Below, one piece after another: positions 54,691 to 63,904 of a DNA stretch of 64,000 bases; within the stretch, counting starts at the first letter, position 1, and each line of letters opens with the position of its first letter. Source of the DNA: Microbacterium sp. Leaf151 (GTDB taxonomy: Bacteria; Actinomycetota; Actinomycetes; Actinomycetales; Microbacteriaceae); contig NZ_LMOR01000004.1 of NCBI RefSeq assembly GCF_001424225.1, positions 894,485 through 958,484 on the forward strand, given 5' to 3'. The notes beneath the pieces are model-generated. The model was not told the DNA's origin, did not search any database, and saw only the letters and a program-made list of their open reading frames with translations. The translations under genes were made by a program, and so were the position numbers.

Positions 54691-55857
54691 TCACCCCCGC
54701 GAGACGCTGACCCGCAGGATCACGTCGGAATCGCCGCCACCGCGATCGGTGTTGCTCGTGACCACCCACAGCGATCCATCCGGGGCCGCCGCGACATCGC
54801 GAAGGCGCCCGTATTCACCTACGAAATAATCGTCGAACACGCCGAGGTCGCCGGTCGGGACGATACGGAGGCGCTCACCCCGCAGGTTCGCGATGACCAC
54901 CGCGCCCTCGACGACCGCGAGTCCGCTCGGACTGGCATCCGCGGGCGCCCACTGCTGAACCGGGTCGACGAACCCGGCCCGTCCGCCGATGCCCTCCACC
55001 TCGGGCCAGCCGTAGTTCGAACCGGGTTCGATGACGTTGAGCTCGTCCCAGGTGTCCTGCCCGAACTCCGACGCGTACATGGTGCCATCGGCATCCCACC
55101 CGATGCCCTGCGGGTTCCGGTGACCGAGACTCCACACCGGCGACCCCGGGAAGGGGTTGTCGGCGGGCACCTCTCCCTCGGGGGTGACCCGCAGGATCTT
55201 GCCGCCGAGCGACCCCGGATCCTGAGCAGCATCGGGGTCGGCCGCGTCGCCCGCCGTGACGTAGAGCAGGCCGTCGGGACCGAAGGCGATCCGTCCGCCG
55301 TTGTGGATGTTCGCCGAGGGGATGCCGTCGAGCACGGTCTGCGCGGCCCCGAGCGAGAACGAGCCCGGCGTTCCCTCGAGTGGGAACCGCATCACCCGGT
55401 TGCCTCCGGGGATCGTCACGTAGGTGTAGAGATAACCGTCGGCGTGCGCGATGCCCAGAAGTCCGCCCTCTCCGCGCGCTGCGAGATCGGGCACCTCCCC
55501 CACGACCCGCGTGTCCCCGTCCGTGATCTCGAGGATCTCCCCCGTGTCGCGCTGACTCACGAGCGCGGTGTCGTCGACGAAGACGACCGACCAGGGAGTC
55601 GTGAATCCGGATGCCACCACCTCGGGCGCTCCGACGGGGGCGAGGTTCCCGAGGGTGGGCGCGGCGGCGCTCGCGGGCGGCGTCTGGATCGGTGCGGCGG
55701 CGGGCGGCACGGCATCCGACTCCCGTTCCGCCGCGCACCCGGCGAGCGCGAACAGCGAGAACACGATCGCCATCGCGGAAGCCGAGCGGGCGGAGGGTCG
55801 ATGCGGGGACGAAGCGTGGCGACGCCGGGCGGAGCCGACGGATGCGAGGTCGATCAT
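54691..55857 (-). CDS. PQQ-dependent sugar dehydrogenase-type lipoprotein
   Basis: The 388-aa protein has a lipoprotein signal (LFALAGC, Cys at about 41) and a six-bladed propeller of the soluble glucose/aldose sugar dehydrogenase family: LGIAHADGYLYTYVT, NIHNGGRIAFGPDGLLYVT, GHRNPQGIGWD and SEFGQDTWDELN. Such enzymes oxidise aldose sugars with pyrroloquinoline quinone at the cell surface; some homologues lack PQQ and act otherwise. The ATG has GAGGAGG upstream. PQQ synthesis genes are not in the window. Confidence 0.88.
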   Translation of the reverse strand: MIDLASVGSARRRHASSPHRPSARSASAMAIVFSLFALAGCAAERESDAVPPAAAPIQTPPASAAAPTLGNLAPVGAPEVVASGFTTPWSVVFVDDTALVSQRDTGEILEITDGDTRVVGEVPDLAARGEGGLLGIAHADGYLYTYVTIPGGNRVMRFPLEGTPGSFSLGAAQTVLDGIPSANIHNGGRIAFGPDGLLYVTAGDAADPDAAQDPGSLGGKILRVTPEGEVPADNPFPGSPVWSLGHRNPQGIGWDADGTMYASEFGQDTWDELNVIEPGSNYGWPEVEGIGGRAGFVDPVQQWAPADASPSGLAVVEGAVVIANLRGERLRIVPTGDLGVFDDYFVGEYGRLRDVAAAPDGSLWVVTSNTDRGGGDSDVILRVSVSRG

Positions 55858-55959
55858 GGGGCCTCCTCGGCACTGCGGTGGTGGTTCCGTCCTACCCGTC
55901 GCACCTGCGAGCGCTCTGGGGATCGCACCCCGCCGGTCGTCTCCGGCTCACCCGCGTTC

Positions 55960-56763
55960 TCACATGCGCGCGTAGCGGGCGCGGGCGAAGCAGAACACGC
56001 CGTAGACGACGAGCCCGGCACCCACGACCCACAGCACGATCTGGCCGAAGGGCAGACTCGCGAGCGATCGCAGCGCCGCATCGATACCGCCGGCCGCGTT
56101 CGGGTCGTGGGTGACCGCGGCGACGATGAAGAGGATGCCGGCGACCCCCACCGCGATGCCCTTGGCGACGTAGCCGACGGTGCCGAAGACCCGGATGCCC
56201 CGACCCGCGGTGCCTCCGGGGATCGACAGGCTCTTCTCGAAGGCGCGCGTGATGCCGCGCACAACGAATGCGACGCCGATCACGGCGACGCCGAGGCCGA
56301 CGATGACGAGCAGGGCCACGCCGCCGGGCATCGCCAGGATCTGCGCGCTGAGGGTCTTGGACGACTCCGACGACTCCGAGCTCCCGCCCGTCGCGAGGGT
56401 GAAGGCCGTGGCGGCGATCGCCACGTAGGCGATCGCGGTGCCCACGTACTTCGCGCGGTGCGCCCACCGCTTCTTGGCATCCGGATCGCGCTCCACGATC
56501 GCCTCGGCGATCTGCCAGACCGCAAGGGCGGCGAGTCCCACCACGATCACCCACAGCAGCGCGATGCCGAGCGGTGCGTCGCGCACCTGCTGCAGCGCTC
56601 CACTCTGGTCGGCGCTGTCGCCGGCGGAGCCGGTGGCGATCGAGACGGCGATGACACCGATCAGCAGATGCAGGAGGCCGAGGACGACATAGCCGACGCG
56701 GGCGGTCACCCGGAACGCGGTGGAGTCCTGTGCCTTGTCGGCGGCGGCGGTTGCGGAGGTCAT
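55960..56763 (-). CDS. DUF1206 family membrane protein
   Basis: The 267-aa protein has six spans arranged as three similar two-helix repeats (GYVVLGLLHLLIG, then KYVGTAIAYVAIA, then GYVAKGIAVGVAG), the DUF1206 architecture. Function is unknown. TAGGGT lies six bases before its ATG. It is followed by a PAP2 phosphatase gene upstream on the same strand, 16 bases apart in the other direction of transcription order (PAP2 is downstream). Confidence 0.88.
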   Translation of the reverse strand: MTSATAAADKAQDSTAFRVTARVGYVVLGLLHLLIGVIAVSIATGSAGDSADQSGALQQVRDAPLGIALLWVIVVGLAALAVWQIAEAIVERDPDAKKRWAHRAKYVGTAIAYVAIAATAFTLATGGSSESSESSKTLSAQILAMPGGVALLVIVGLGVAVIGVAFVVRGITRAFEKSLSIPGGTAGRGIRVFGTVGYVAKGIAVGVAGILFIVAAVTHDPNAAGGIDAALRSLASLPFGQIVLWVVGAGLVVYGVFCFARARYARM

Positions 56764-56779
56764 CCGCGAACCCTAGCGC

Positions 56780-57460
56780 TCACTCCGCGGACGCGTGAAG
56801 GCGTTGCGCGCGGCGTACACGCCACACCTCGACCATCGCCCACACGAGCGTGGCCACGGCGACGCCCTCGAGAAAGCCGGCCACGACGTCCGACAACCAG
56901 TGCGCGTGCAGGTACGTGCGGCTCCACATCATCAGCACCACCCACACCGCCCCGACGATCCAGACCCATCGGCGCCGCAGGATGAGCGCGAGCGTGAGCG
57001 CGATGGTGGTCGCTACGGCGGTGTGCCCCGAGGGGAACGAGGTCGCCACCGTCTCGGCGAGCGAATCGGCCGGACGACTGCGGGCGATGACCGCCGCGAG
57101 AGGCGCACCGATCAGCACCACGAGGGCGATGGATGCCGCGATGTTCAGAGCATCCCACGGGCGGCGGACGATGAGGAAGACGATGGTCGTCGCGACCCCG
57201 ATGATGATCATGCCGATCGTTCCGCCCACGATCGCCGGCACCCACGCCACGATCACGCCGACGGGGTCCGCCAGCGCCGCCATCGCGTCATCCCACGCCT
57301 GATCGATCGGCAAGGGGGCGGATCCGCTGAGGGCCACGGCGAACCGCAAGCCCACGAACAGCACCGCCGCGACCACGCCGACGACCAGGGCGATCGGGCG
57401 GCGCGGGTCGATGCGCGGCCGATCGGGGAGCAGGGCGGTGTCGTCTGTCGTGGCATCCAT
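56780..57460 (-). CDS. PAP2-family membrane phosphatase
   Basis: The 226-aa protein has about six spans and the PAP2 catalytic motifs: ARSRPAD (a variant of KxxxxxxRP), FPSGHTAVA and SRTYLHAHWLSDVVAG. These enzymes remove phosphate from lipids such as undecaprenyl pyrophosphate or phosphatidate at the outer face of the membrane. The gene is transcribed on the same strand as the DUF1206 gene and precedes it by 16 bases. The ATG at 57458-57460 is chosen since the upstream frame is arginine-rich and unconserved. GACGAT lies six bases before it. Confidence 0.88.
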   Translation of the reverse strand: MDATTDDTALLPDRPRIDPRRPIALVVGVVAAVLFVGLRFAVALSGSAPLPIDQAWDDAMAALADPVGVIVAWVPAIVGGTIGMIIIGVATTIVFLIVRRPWDALNIAASIALVVLIGAPLAAVIARSRPADSLAETVATSFPSGHTAVATTIALTLALILRRRWVWIVGAVWVVLMMWSRTYLHAHWLSDVVAGFLEGVAVATLVWAMVEVWRVRRAQRLHASAE

Positions 57461-57747
57461 CCGCGAATCGTCCCAGGCGCGGGCGCCGCGGGCCAGCACT
57501 TGCCGTGAGCGCCGGCATGCGTCACGCGGTGGAGTCGCCGCCCGCTCGACCCCGAACGCAGCGGCAGCATCTCCTGCATCACGCAGGCGACCGCGTCTCG
57601 TCGACGGACCCCCGCTGCCGAATCCGACGTGGTGGCCGCCGACGGGCCCACCTCGCTCCACGGCGCGGTGGGCACCGCTCCCCCGGGAGCGAGAGCGAGT
57701 ACGGTGGAAGGCGGCGAAGCCGCCCCAGGGGCCGGCGCCACACGCAT
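57461..57747. other. Divergent intergenic region between PAP2 and pantothenate operon
   Basis: These 287 bases separate two divergent genes. I see no gene. GGCGGC-GAA-GCCGCC (57710-57724) forms a 6-bp stem close to the start of the DUF2520 gene, and TACGGT lies just before it at about 57700. No recognised riboswitch is evident. Confidence 0.4.
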
Positions 57748-58512
57748 ATGACACCGCCTTCCCTCCCCTCCGCCCCGATGCTTCCGGGCCCCGTGCTCGT
57801 CGTCGGCGACGGTCGCATGGGGCGCGCACTCGTGGCCGCATTGACAGCCGCCGAGGTGCCGGTCGTGGGACCTGCGGGTCTGGGCGAGTCGGGCGAAGAC
57901 GCTGCGATCGTGCTCCTCGCGGTCCCGGATGCCGCGATCGCCACCGCCGCGCGCACGATCGCCCCCGGCCGCACGGTCGGTCACCTCTCGGGGGCACTCG
58001 ACCTGTCGGTCCTCCGACCTCATGACGCCTTCAGCATCCACCCGCTCATGACGGTCACGACGGCCGGAGCTTCGTTCGTCGGAGTGACGGCCGCCCTCGC
58101 CGCGACGACTCCCGCGGCTTCCGCCATCGCCTCGGCGCTCGCGGAGGCCCTCGGGATGACGGGCGTGGAGGTGCGGGACCGCGACCGCGCGGCCTACCAC
58201 GCGGCCGCGTCCGTGGCCGCGAACTTCCTCGTGACGCTCGAGGGGATGGCCGAGGAGCTCGCCGCGACCGCGGGGATCAGCAGACACGCCCTGGTCCCCC
58301 TGGTACGTGCCGCCGTCGATAACTGGGCGGAACGCGGAGCGGCTGCAGCCCTCACCGGCCCGGTCTCGCGCGGCGACGACGCCACGGTGGCGCAGCAGCG
58401 TCGCGCCGTCGTCGAGCGTCTTCCCGACCGCGTGGCGCTCTTCGACGCGCTCGTCGACGCGACGCGCGACCTCGCCAGTGCTCAACGACCCGGAATCGAG
58501 TGCCTCCCGTGA
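57748..58512 (+). CDS. Rossmann-fold DUF2520 protein, candidate ketopantoate reductase-like
   Basis: The 254-aa protein has an N-terminal NAD(P)-binding Rossmann fold (VLVVGDGRMGRAL, residues 15-27; VLLAVPDAAIA) and a C-terminal DUF2520 helical domain (RDRAAYHAAASVAANFLVTL) like that of 6-phosphogluconate dehydrogenase-type reductases. It overlaps panC by a few bases. In mycobacteria a similar gene precedes panC, so a role in pantothenate synthesis is likely. Whether it reduces ketopantoate (no panE is seen here) is inference. Confidence 0.82.
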   Translation: MTPPSLPSAPMLPGPVLVVGDGRMGRALVAALTAAEVPVVGPAGLGESGEDAAIVLLAVPDAAIATAARTIAPGRTVGHLSGALDLSVLRPHDAFSIHPLMTVTTAGASFVGVTAALAATTPAASAIASALAEALGMTGVEVRDRDRAAYHAAASVAANFLVTLEGMAEELAATAGISRHALVPLVRAAVDNWAERGAAAALTGPVSRGDDATVAQQRRAVVERLPDRVALFDALVDATRDLASAQRPGIECLP

Positions 58513-59396
58513 CAATCCGCATCGTGCGCACCGTCGACGAACTGCGCGCAGTACTCACCCCGCGCCGGTCCGGAGGGATCGGGTTCGTGCCGACCATGGG
58601 CGCCCTCCACGAGGGGCACCTCTCGCTCCTGCGCGCCGCAGCGGCCGACAACGCCACCGTTGTGCTGTCGATCTTCGTCAACCCGACCCAGTTCGGCGAG
58701 GCCGCCGACCTCGACGCGTATCCGCGCACCGAGGAGGCCGACATCGAGCTGGCCGAGAACGTCGGCACCCACGTCGTCTTCGCGCCGTCGGCGGCCGAGA
58801 TGTATCCGGCGGGCTTCGCCACCACCGTTTCGGTCGGCGGCGCCCTCACCGGAACGCTCGAGGGCGCCGTCCGCGGCCGCTCCCACTTCGACGGGGTCGC
58901 CACGGTCGTCGCCAAGCTGCTGCTCGCCGTCCAACCCGACCGCGCCTACTTCGGCGCGAAGGACGCCCAGCAGGTCGTCGTCGTCCGGCGCATGGTCACC
59001 GACCTCCGCATCCCCGTCGAGATCGTGACCCGGCCGACGTCGCGTGACGCCGACGGCCTGGCCCGCTCCAGCCGAAACGCGCGGTTGTCGACAGAGGAGC
59101 GCAAGCTGGCAGCGGTCATCCCGCGGTCGCTGCGCGCAGCTCAGGATGCCTTCGCCTCCGGCATCCGGAACACGAGTCGCCTCATCGCCCTCGTGCACGA
59201 GGGACTCACCGAAGTCGGATCGGATCACGAGTACGTGGAGATCGTCGACGCCGACAGCCTCGAACCGCTCACCGACATCGCGCGCCCGGCGCTGCTCGCG
59301 CTCGCCGTACGGGTGGGGCAGGTGCGACTCATCGACAACGTGGTGCTCGATCCCGGTACCGAGGACCGCATCACCCTCGAGAGGAACCTGACATGA
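58509..59396 (+). CDS. panC: Pantoate--beta-alanine ligase
   Basis: The 295-aa enzyme has the PanC motifs FVPTMGALHEGHLSL (HIGH-like), SIFVNPTQFG, GAVRGRSHFDGVATVV and YFGAKDAQQ. It joins pantoate to beta-alanine with ATP to give pantothenate. GTG at 58509 overlaps the stop of the upstream gene by four bases; GTG at 58500 is an alternative start adding three residues. The stop overlaps panB (ATGA). Confidence 0.94.
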   Translation: MTIRIVRTVDELRAVLTPRRSGGIGFVPTMGALHEGHLSLLRAAAADNATVVLSIFVNPTQFGEAADLDAYPRTEEADIELAENVGTHVVFAPSAAEMYPAGFATTVSVGGALTGTLEGAVRGRSHFDGVATVVAKLLLAVQPDRAYFGAKDAQQVVVVRRMVTDLRIPVEIVTRPTSRDADGLARSSRNARLSTEERKLAAVIPRSLRAAQDAFASGIRNTSRLIALVHEGLTEVGSDHEYVEIVDADSLEPLTDIARPALLALAVRVGQVRLIDNVVLDPGTEDRITLERNLT

Positions 59397-60247
59397 CACG
59401 CCGCAAGGTGACGCTTCGCCGGCTCCGCGAGCTCGCCGAGGCCGGCACGCCGCTGGTCATGGTGACGGCGTACGACTACGCCTCGGGCCGGGTGGCCGAA
59501 CGCGCGGGGGTCGACATCGTGCTGGTCGGCGACTCCGGCGCTCAGGTGGTGCTGGGGCACCCCGACACCACGTCGGTGACGCTCGACGAGATGCTGACGC
59601 TGTCGAAAGCCGTTCGCAGGGCGCTTCAGACTCCCCTGCTGCTGTGCGACCTGCCGTTCGGGTCGACCGAGCTGAGTGACGAACAGGCGGTCGCGACGTC
59701 GATCCGTTTCGTGCATGAGGCCGGCGCCGAAGCGGTCAAGATCGAGGGCGCGAACCCGGCACGCCTCTCCCGCCTGCGGGCGATCGTCGAAGCCGGAGTC
59801 CCGGTCGTCGGGCACGTGGGACTGACACCGCAGACCGCGACCGCGCTCGGCGGCCTCCGCGCCCAGGGACGCACGTCCGATGAGGCGGTCCGGGTCGCGC
59901 GCGATGCGCTCGCCGTGCAGGAGGCCGGGGCCTTCATGCTCGTCATCGAGGCCGTGCCCGCCGACGTCGTCGACGAGATCCGCCGGGCCCTGCGCATCCC
60001 CGTCATCGGCATCGGCGCGGGGGCCGCGGACGGACAAGTGCTCGTGCAGCACGACCTGCTCGGGATCACGGAGGGCCGCGCACCCGTCTTCGTGAAGCGG
60101 TACGCCGCCCTCGGCGACGCGATGGTCGAGGGCGTCGAGACGTACGCCCGAGAGGTGCGGGAGGGCGTCTTCCCCGCGAGCGAGCACACGTACCCGGCCG
60201 CAGCCGGCGCCGCGGCGGCGGTGCGGGAGTTCATCGACGGGCTCTGA
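59393..60247 (+). CDS. panB: 3-methyl-2-oxobutanoate hydroxymethyltransferase
   Basis: The 284-aa enzyme has PanB motifs VTAYDYASGRVAERAG, VLVGDSGAQVVLGHPDT, LCDLPFGSTE (metal and substrate binding), KIEG and GHVGLTPQT, with IGIGAGAADGQVLV. It makes ketopantoate from 2-oxoisovalerate using methylene-tetrahydrofolate. The canonical Mg ligands are present (DSG and the Asp of LCDLP). It overlaps panC by four bases and completes a three-gene operon; panD is not seen. Confidence 0.95.
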   Translation: MTRRKVTLRRLRELAEAGTPLVMVTAYDYASGRVAERAGVDIVLVGDSGAQVVLGHPDTTSVTLDEMLTLSKAVRRALQTPLLLCDLPFGSTELSDEQAVATSIRFVHEAGAEAVKIEGANPARLSRLRAIVEAGVPVVGHVGLTPQTATALGGLRAQGRTSDEAVRVARDALAVQEAGAFMLVIEAVPADVVDEIRRALRIPVIGIGAGAADGQVLVQHDLLGITEGRAPVFVKRYAALGDAMVEGVETYAREVREGVFPASEHTYPAAAGAAAAVREFIDGL

Positions 60248-60382
60248 CGGACGACACCCGGTCCGCCGACGGTTCCCCGGGCGTCGGTCCGGTCGACGGA
60301 TGCCGAGGCTTCGACATCCCCTGGACCCCGCCGCGGTGGGCAAGCCGTCGACCGAACGGGCCGGCTGAGCGAAGATGCTGTC

Positions 60383-61000
60383 ATGCGCCCCGCCTCCCGT
60401 GCTCCGGTCCTCGTCGGCCTCGCCGCGGTCGTCTCCCTCACCCTCACCGCCTGCGGGGGAACGCCGACCCCGGCCGACAGCGCCTCGATCGCCGAGAAGG
60501 CCGCACTGCTCGACATCGACCCCGCACTGGTCTTCACGACTCAGGTCGAGGGATACGACCTCGCGTCGCAGTCGGTCGGGCCGGCGAACGACGACGGCCT
60601 GTCGGCGACGTGGGTCGACGAGCAGACCGCGGCCATGATCACCATCCGCACCTCGCCGGGAGAACCCGACGCCGCCGGCTGCGCGGCAACGCCGCTGTGG
60701 GACCTGCCCGCCACCGCCGTCACCTGCACGGAGGAGTCCGGGCTGTGGCACCGCGAGGGCGGGGGCGCGCACGAGTTCCTCGTCGCCCGCGACGGCGCCA
60801 CGATCTGGGTGATCGGCGCGAACGGAACCCCGCTCGACGACCTGCGCCGGGCCGCCGAGGCGGTCCGCGTTCCCTCGGATGCCGAGGTGGAGGCGTTGTT
60901 CGCCGACGCGCCGACCGAGCCGCACACGCCCGTCGAACGCGGCGACCTTCCCGAGAACGGCGACGGCGCCCCCATTCAGCCGTCGGGTCCGGGCGGCTGA
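60383..61000 (+). CDS. Hypothetical lipoprotein
   Basis: The 205-aa protein has a lipoprotein signal (SLTLTACGG, Cys at about 24). The mature part has an acidic, proline-rich tail and a central domain with CAATPLWDLPATAVTC, two cysteines that may form a disulphide. I do not recognise the family. The preceding 135 bases hold no gene. Followed by a hairpin terminator and a tRNA on the opposite strand. Confidence 0.65.
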   Translation: MRPASRAPVLVGLAAVVSLTLTACGGTPTPADSASIAEKAALLDIDPALVFTTQVEGYDLASQSVGPANDDGLSATWVDEQTAAMITIRTSPGEPDAAGCAATPLWDLPATAVTCTEESGLWHREGGGAHEFLVARDGATIWVIGANGTPLDDLRRAAEAVRVPSDAEVEALFADAPTEPHTPVERGDLPENGDGAPIQPSGPGG

Positions 61001-61065
61001 GCCGTGTCTCGATGGGCGTCGATGTCCGCGGACCCGTGTCGCGGGAGCTGCTGCCCCGACATGAC

Positions 61066-61098
61066 GAAGGCCCCGCATCCGTGAGGATCGGGGCCTTC
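61066..61098. terminator. Bidirectional terminator between lipoprotein and tRNA-Ser
   Basis: GAAGGCCCCG (61066-61075) and CGGGGCCTTC (61089-61098) form a perfect 10-bp stem. It lies 65 bases after the lipoprotein gene and four bases beyond the 3' end of the tRNA on the other strand. Confidence 0.75.
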
Positions 61099-61102
61099 GT
61101 GG

Positions 61103-61192
61103 TGGCGGTGACGGTGGGATTTGAACCCACGGTAGGGGTGAACCTACACAACATTTCGAGTGTTGCACCTTCGGCCGCTCGGACACGTCACC
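61103..61192 (-). tRNA. tRNA-Ser (anticodon CGA)
   Basis: Read on the minus strand, the acceptor arms GGTGACG and CGTCACC pair perfectly, with G as discriminator and a genome-encoded CCA. The anticodon stem CAACA/TGTTG frames loop CTCGAAA, giving anticodon CGA, which reads UCG (Ser). A long variable arm (TAGGTTCACCCCTA) and GGGTTCAAATCCC T-arm confirm a class II serine tRNA. Confidence 0.95.
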
Positions 61193-61318
61193 GCCGGAAA
61201 GCTTACGACAGATGCGCGGATGCCGCGAATCGGTGCCCGAGCGAGGTGTCGGCATCCATTCGTCCACCGTCGAACCACCACGCTGGAAGCCGCTCACGGC
61301 CGCTGCCAGGATCGAGCC

Positions 61319-62272
61319 ATGAGCGTGATCGAGAACTCGAAGCTGACGGTCGTGGGCGCGGGAAGCGTGGGGGCGAGCGTCGCATACGCGGCCCTGATCC
61401 GGGGCTCGGCGCGGCACGTCGCGCTCTACGACATCGCGACCGAGAAGGTCGAGGCGGAGGTGCTCGACCTCGCGCACGGCACGCAGTTCACCGGTTCCAG
61501 CGACATCACCGGGGGCAGTGACGTATCGGTCGCCGAAGGCTCCCACGTCGTGGTGATCACCGCGGGAGCGAAGCAGAACCCCGGGCAGACCCGCATTGAG
61601 CTCGCCGCGACCAACGCGCGCATCATCCGCGACATGATGCCGAACCTGCTCGAGGTCGCGCCAAACGCGGTCTACGTGATCGTGACGAACCCCTGCGACG
61701 TGCTGACGGTGCTCGCGCAGGAGGCGACGGGCCTGCCCACCCGCCGCATCTTCGCCTCCGGCACGGTGCTCGACACCTCACGGCTGCGGTGGAAGATCGC
61801 GCAGCGCGCGGGAGTGGCCACCTCGAGCGTGCACGCCTGGATCGTGGGTGAGCACGGCGACACCGAGTTTCCGCTCTGGTCCACCGCCACGATCGGCTCG
61901 GTGCCGATCACGCAGTTCGAGCTTCCCGACGGGGGCCGTTTCGACAAGGACGAATTGGATGCCATCGCCGTCGACGTCCGCGATGCCGCGTACAAGGTGA
62001 TCAAGGGCAAGGGTGCGACGAACTACGCGATCGGTCTGTCGAGCGCGCGCATCGTCGAGGCGATCCTGCGCGACGAGCACGCCATCCTGCCCGTCAGCAC
62101 CGTGCTGGAGGGCTTCCACGGCATCGACGGCATGGCTCTCTCCGTCCCGTCGATCGTCAGCGCGGCCGGGGCGGTGCCCGTCGCCGGCACGCCGTTCTCC
62201 GACGACGAGGTGGCGCTACTGCGCCGCTCCGCCGACGCCCTCACCGAGGTCGCGGACTCCCTCCGCGGCTGA
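61319..62272 (+). CDS. ldh: L-lactate dehydrogenase
   Basis: The 317-aa enzyme has the NAD-binding GAGSVGASVAYA, VVITAGAKQNPGQTR (substrate loop with Gln, favouring lactate over malate, and Arg), NPCDVLT and the catalytic His in GEHGDTEFP. It interconverts pyruvate and L-lactate in the cytoplasm. Start is ATG at 61319; CAGGAT lies six bases upstream. The gene stands alone between a tRNA and radA. Confidence 0.94.
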   Translation: MSVIENSKLTVVGAGSVGASVAYAALIRGSARHVALYDIATEKVEAEVLDLAHGTQFTGSSDITGGSDVSVAEGSHVVVITAGAKQNPGQTRIELAATNARIIRDMMPNLLEVAPNAVYVIVTNPCDVLTVLAQEATGLPTRRIFASGTVLDTSRLRWKIAQRAGVATSSVHAWIVGEHGDTEFPLWSTATIGSVPITQFELPDGGRFDKDELDAIAVDVRDAAYKVIKGKGATNYAIGLSSARIVEAILRDEHAILPVSTVLEGFHGIDGMALSVPSIVSAAGAVPVAGTPFSDDEVALLRRSADALTEVADSLRG

Positions 62273-62388
62273 GGGCGCGCCGGCAGAACGCGCGTCACGC
62301 CGCCGACGCGCGTCGGGCCGCGGACACGCGCCGAACGGGCGACCGACCGGTGCCCACGACCGGCGGGCCCACACGCGCGTGGCTCCGA

Positions 62389-62459
62389 CGCATAAACGCT
62401 ATTGCAGCGTATAAACACGCAGCCAGCGCGTTTCTGCGCGCGGATCGGGTTTATGCGTA
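62389..62459. repeat. 71-bp near-palindromic intergenic repeat, copy B
   Basis: It begins CGCATAAACGC, has GTATAAACACGC at 62409-62420, GCGCGTTTCTGCGC at 62427-62440 and ends GTTTATGCGTA. The outer ends ACGCATAAAC (62388-62397) and GTTTATGCGT (62449-62458) are perfectly inverted, and the inner pair is inverted in 11 of 14 bases. Same orientation and identical internal spacing as copy A. It lies 78 bases before radA. Confidence 0.75.
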
Positions 62460-62524
62460 GGCCGACAGCGGGCGCGGGGCGCCAGATGCCACGGCACGGC
62501 ACGGGCGATGTCGGAGGCCCCGCG

Positions 62525-62530
62525 TAGCCT
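62525..62530 (+). promoter_or_regulatory. -10-like box, leaderless start of radA
   Basis: TAGCCT followed by six bases and the ATG at 62537 fits the leaderless pattern. No Shine-Dalgarno sequence is visible between repeat copy B and the start codon. Confidence 0.55.
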
Positions 62531-62536
62531 GAACCC

Positions 62537-63904
62537 ATGGCATCCCGACGTCCCGCTGCAGCACCCGCTCCGTACCGCTGCACCGAGTGCGGGTGGACGA
62601 CGGTGAAGTGGGTCGGACGCTGCGGTGAGTGCCAATCGTGGGGCACCGTCGTCGAAGCCGCAGAGCAGACGGGCATCGTCCGCTCCATCGCGCCGGTCGC
62701 ACCCGGAGCCGCGCGCGCCGCCCGCCGCATCACCGAGATCGACACACAAGACGCCCCGCGCCGCACCAGCGGCGTCGGCGAGTTCGACCGCGTTCTGGGC
62801 GGGGGCATCGTGCCCGGCGCGGCCATCCTGCTGAGCGGCGAGCCCGGGGTCGGCAAATCGACGCTCTTGCTCGAAGTCGCGGCGCAGAGCGCCCGCGCGG
62901 GGCGCCGCGTGCTGTACGCCAGCGGTGAGGAGTCCGCCGCTCAGGTACGCCTCCGTGCCGAGCGCACGGGGGCTCTGCACGACGAACTCTTCCTCGCGGC
63001 CGAGACCGACCTCGCCACGATCCTCGGTCACATCGACCAGGTCGAGCCGGGGCTGCTCATCGTCGACTCCGTGCAGACCGTGTCATCGGCGCACAGTGAC
63101 GGCGCCGCCGGCCAGCCGGCGCAGGTGCGCGAGGTCGCGTCAGCGCTGATCCGCGTCGCGAAAGAGCGCGGCCTGCCCATCATCCTCGTCGGCCACGTCA
63201 CCAAGGACGGCTCCATCGCCGGACCCCGCATCCTCGAGCACCTCGTCGACGTGGTCTGTCACTTCGAGGGCGACCGGCAGACGTCGCTGCGCTTCGTCCG
63301 CGCACTCAAGAACCGCTTCGGGCCCACCGATGAGGTCGGCTGCTTCGACATGACCGGCACCGGTATCGCCGAGGTCGCCGACCCGAGCGCGCTGTTCCTC
63401 GGGCACGGCGAACCCGAGCCGGGCACGTGCGTCACCATCGCGATGGAGGGGCGCCGGGCCCTACCCGTCGAGATCCAGGCGCTCGCGGTGCGGCAGACCG
63501 CGCCCAACCCACGGCGCATCGTGAACGGCGTCGACTCCTCGCGCGTGGCGATGGTGCTCGCCGTGCTCGAGAGTCGCATGGGCCTCACCCTCTCCGACCG
63601 CGACGTCTATGTCTCGACCGTCGGCGGCGTACGCCTCGTCGAACCCGCGGCCGACCTCGCCATCGCCATCGCGGTGGCCAACGCCGTGAAGAACCGCAAG
63701 GTGTCGAAACGACTCGCCGCGATCGGGGAACTCACCCTGACCGGCGAGATCCGCAACGTCACGCAAGCTGCTCAGCGGGCGTCCGAGGCCAAACGGCTCG
63801 GGTATCACACGGTGCTCGACTCGTCATCGCGCAAGCTCGCTCAGGCGCTCAACGAACTGCAGGTGCGCGGGATGCCGCGCGACGAGAGCGAGCCCGGTTT
63901 CTGA
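62537..63904 (+). CDS. radA: DNA repair protein RadA (Sms)
   Basis: The 455-aa protein has the N-terminal zinc finger CTECGW/CGECQSWG (residues 14-36), a RecA-like ATPase with GEPGVGKST (Walker A) and LLIVDSVQ (Walker B), the RadA-specific KNRFG motif, and a C-terminal Lon-like domain. RadA is a DnaB-type helicase that promotes branch migration in recombination repair. Length and domain order are normal for the family. Confidence 0.96.
   Translation: MASRRPAAAPAPYRCTECGWTTVKWVGRCGECQSWGTVVEAAEQTGIVRSIAPVAPGAARAARRITEIDTQDAPRRTSGVGEFDRVLGGGIVPGAAILLSGEPGVGKSTLLLEVAAQSARAGRRVLYASGEESAAQVRLRAERTGALHDELFLAAETDLATILGHIDQVEPGLLIVDSVQTVSSAHSDGAAGQPAQVREVASALIRVAKERGLPIILVGHVTKDGSIAGPRILEHLVDVVCHFEGDRQTSLRFVRALKNRFGPTDEVGCFDMTGTGIAEVADPSALFLGHGEPEPGTCVTIAMEGRRALPVEIQALAVRQTAPNPRRIVNGVDSSRVAMVLAVLESRMGLTLSDRDVYVSTVGGVRLVEPAADLAIAIAVANAVKNRKVSKRLAAIGELTLTGEIRNVTQAAQRASEAKRLGYHTVLDSSSRKLAQALNELQVRGMPRDESEPGF

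Noticed and set aside
57461..57747. Riboswitch before the pantothenate operon
   Set aside because: Only a short GC stem is visible; no known riboswitch core could be matched by eye.
61319..62272. Malate dehydrogenase instead of lactate dehydrogenase
   Set aside because: The substrate loop carries Gln (KQNPGQTR) as in lactate dehydrogenases rather than the Arg of malate enzymes.
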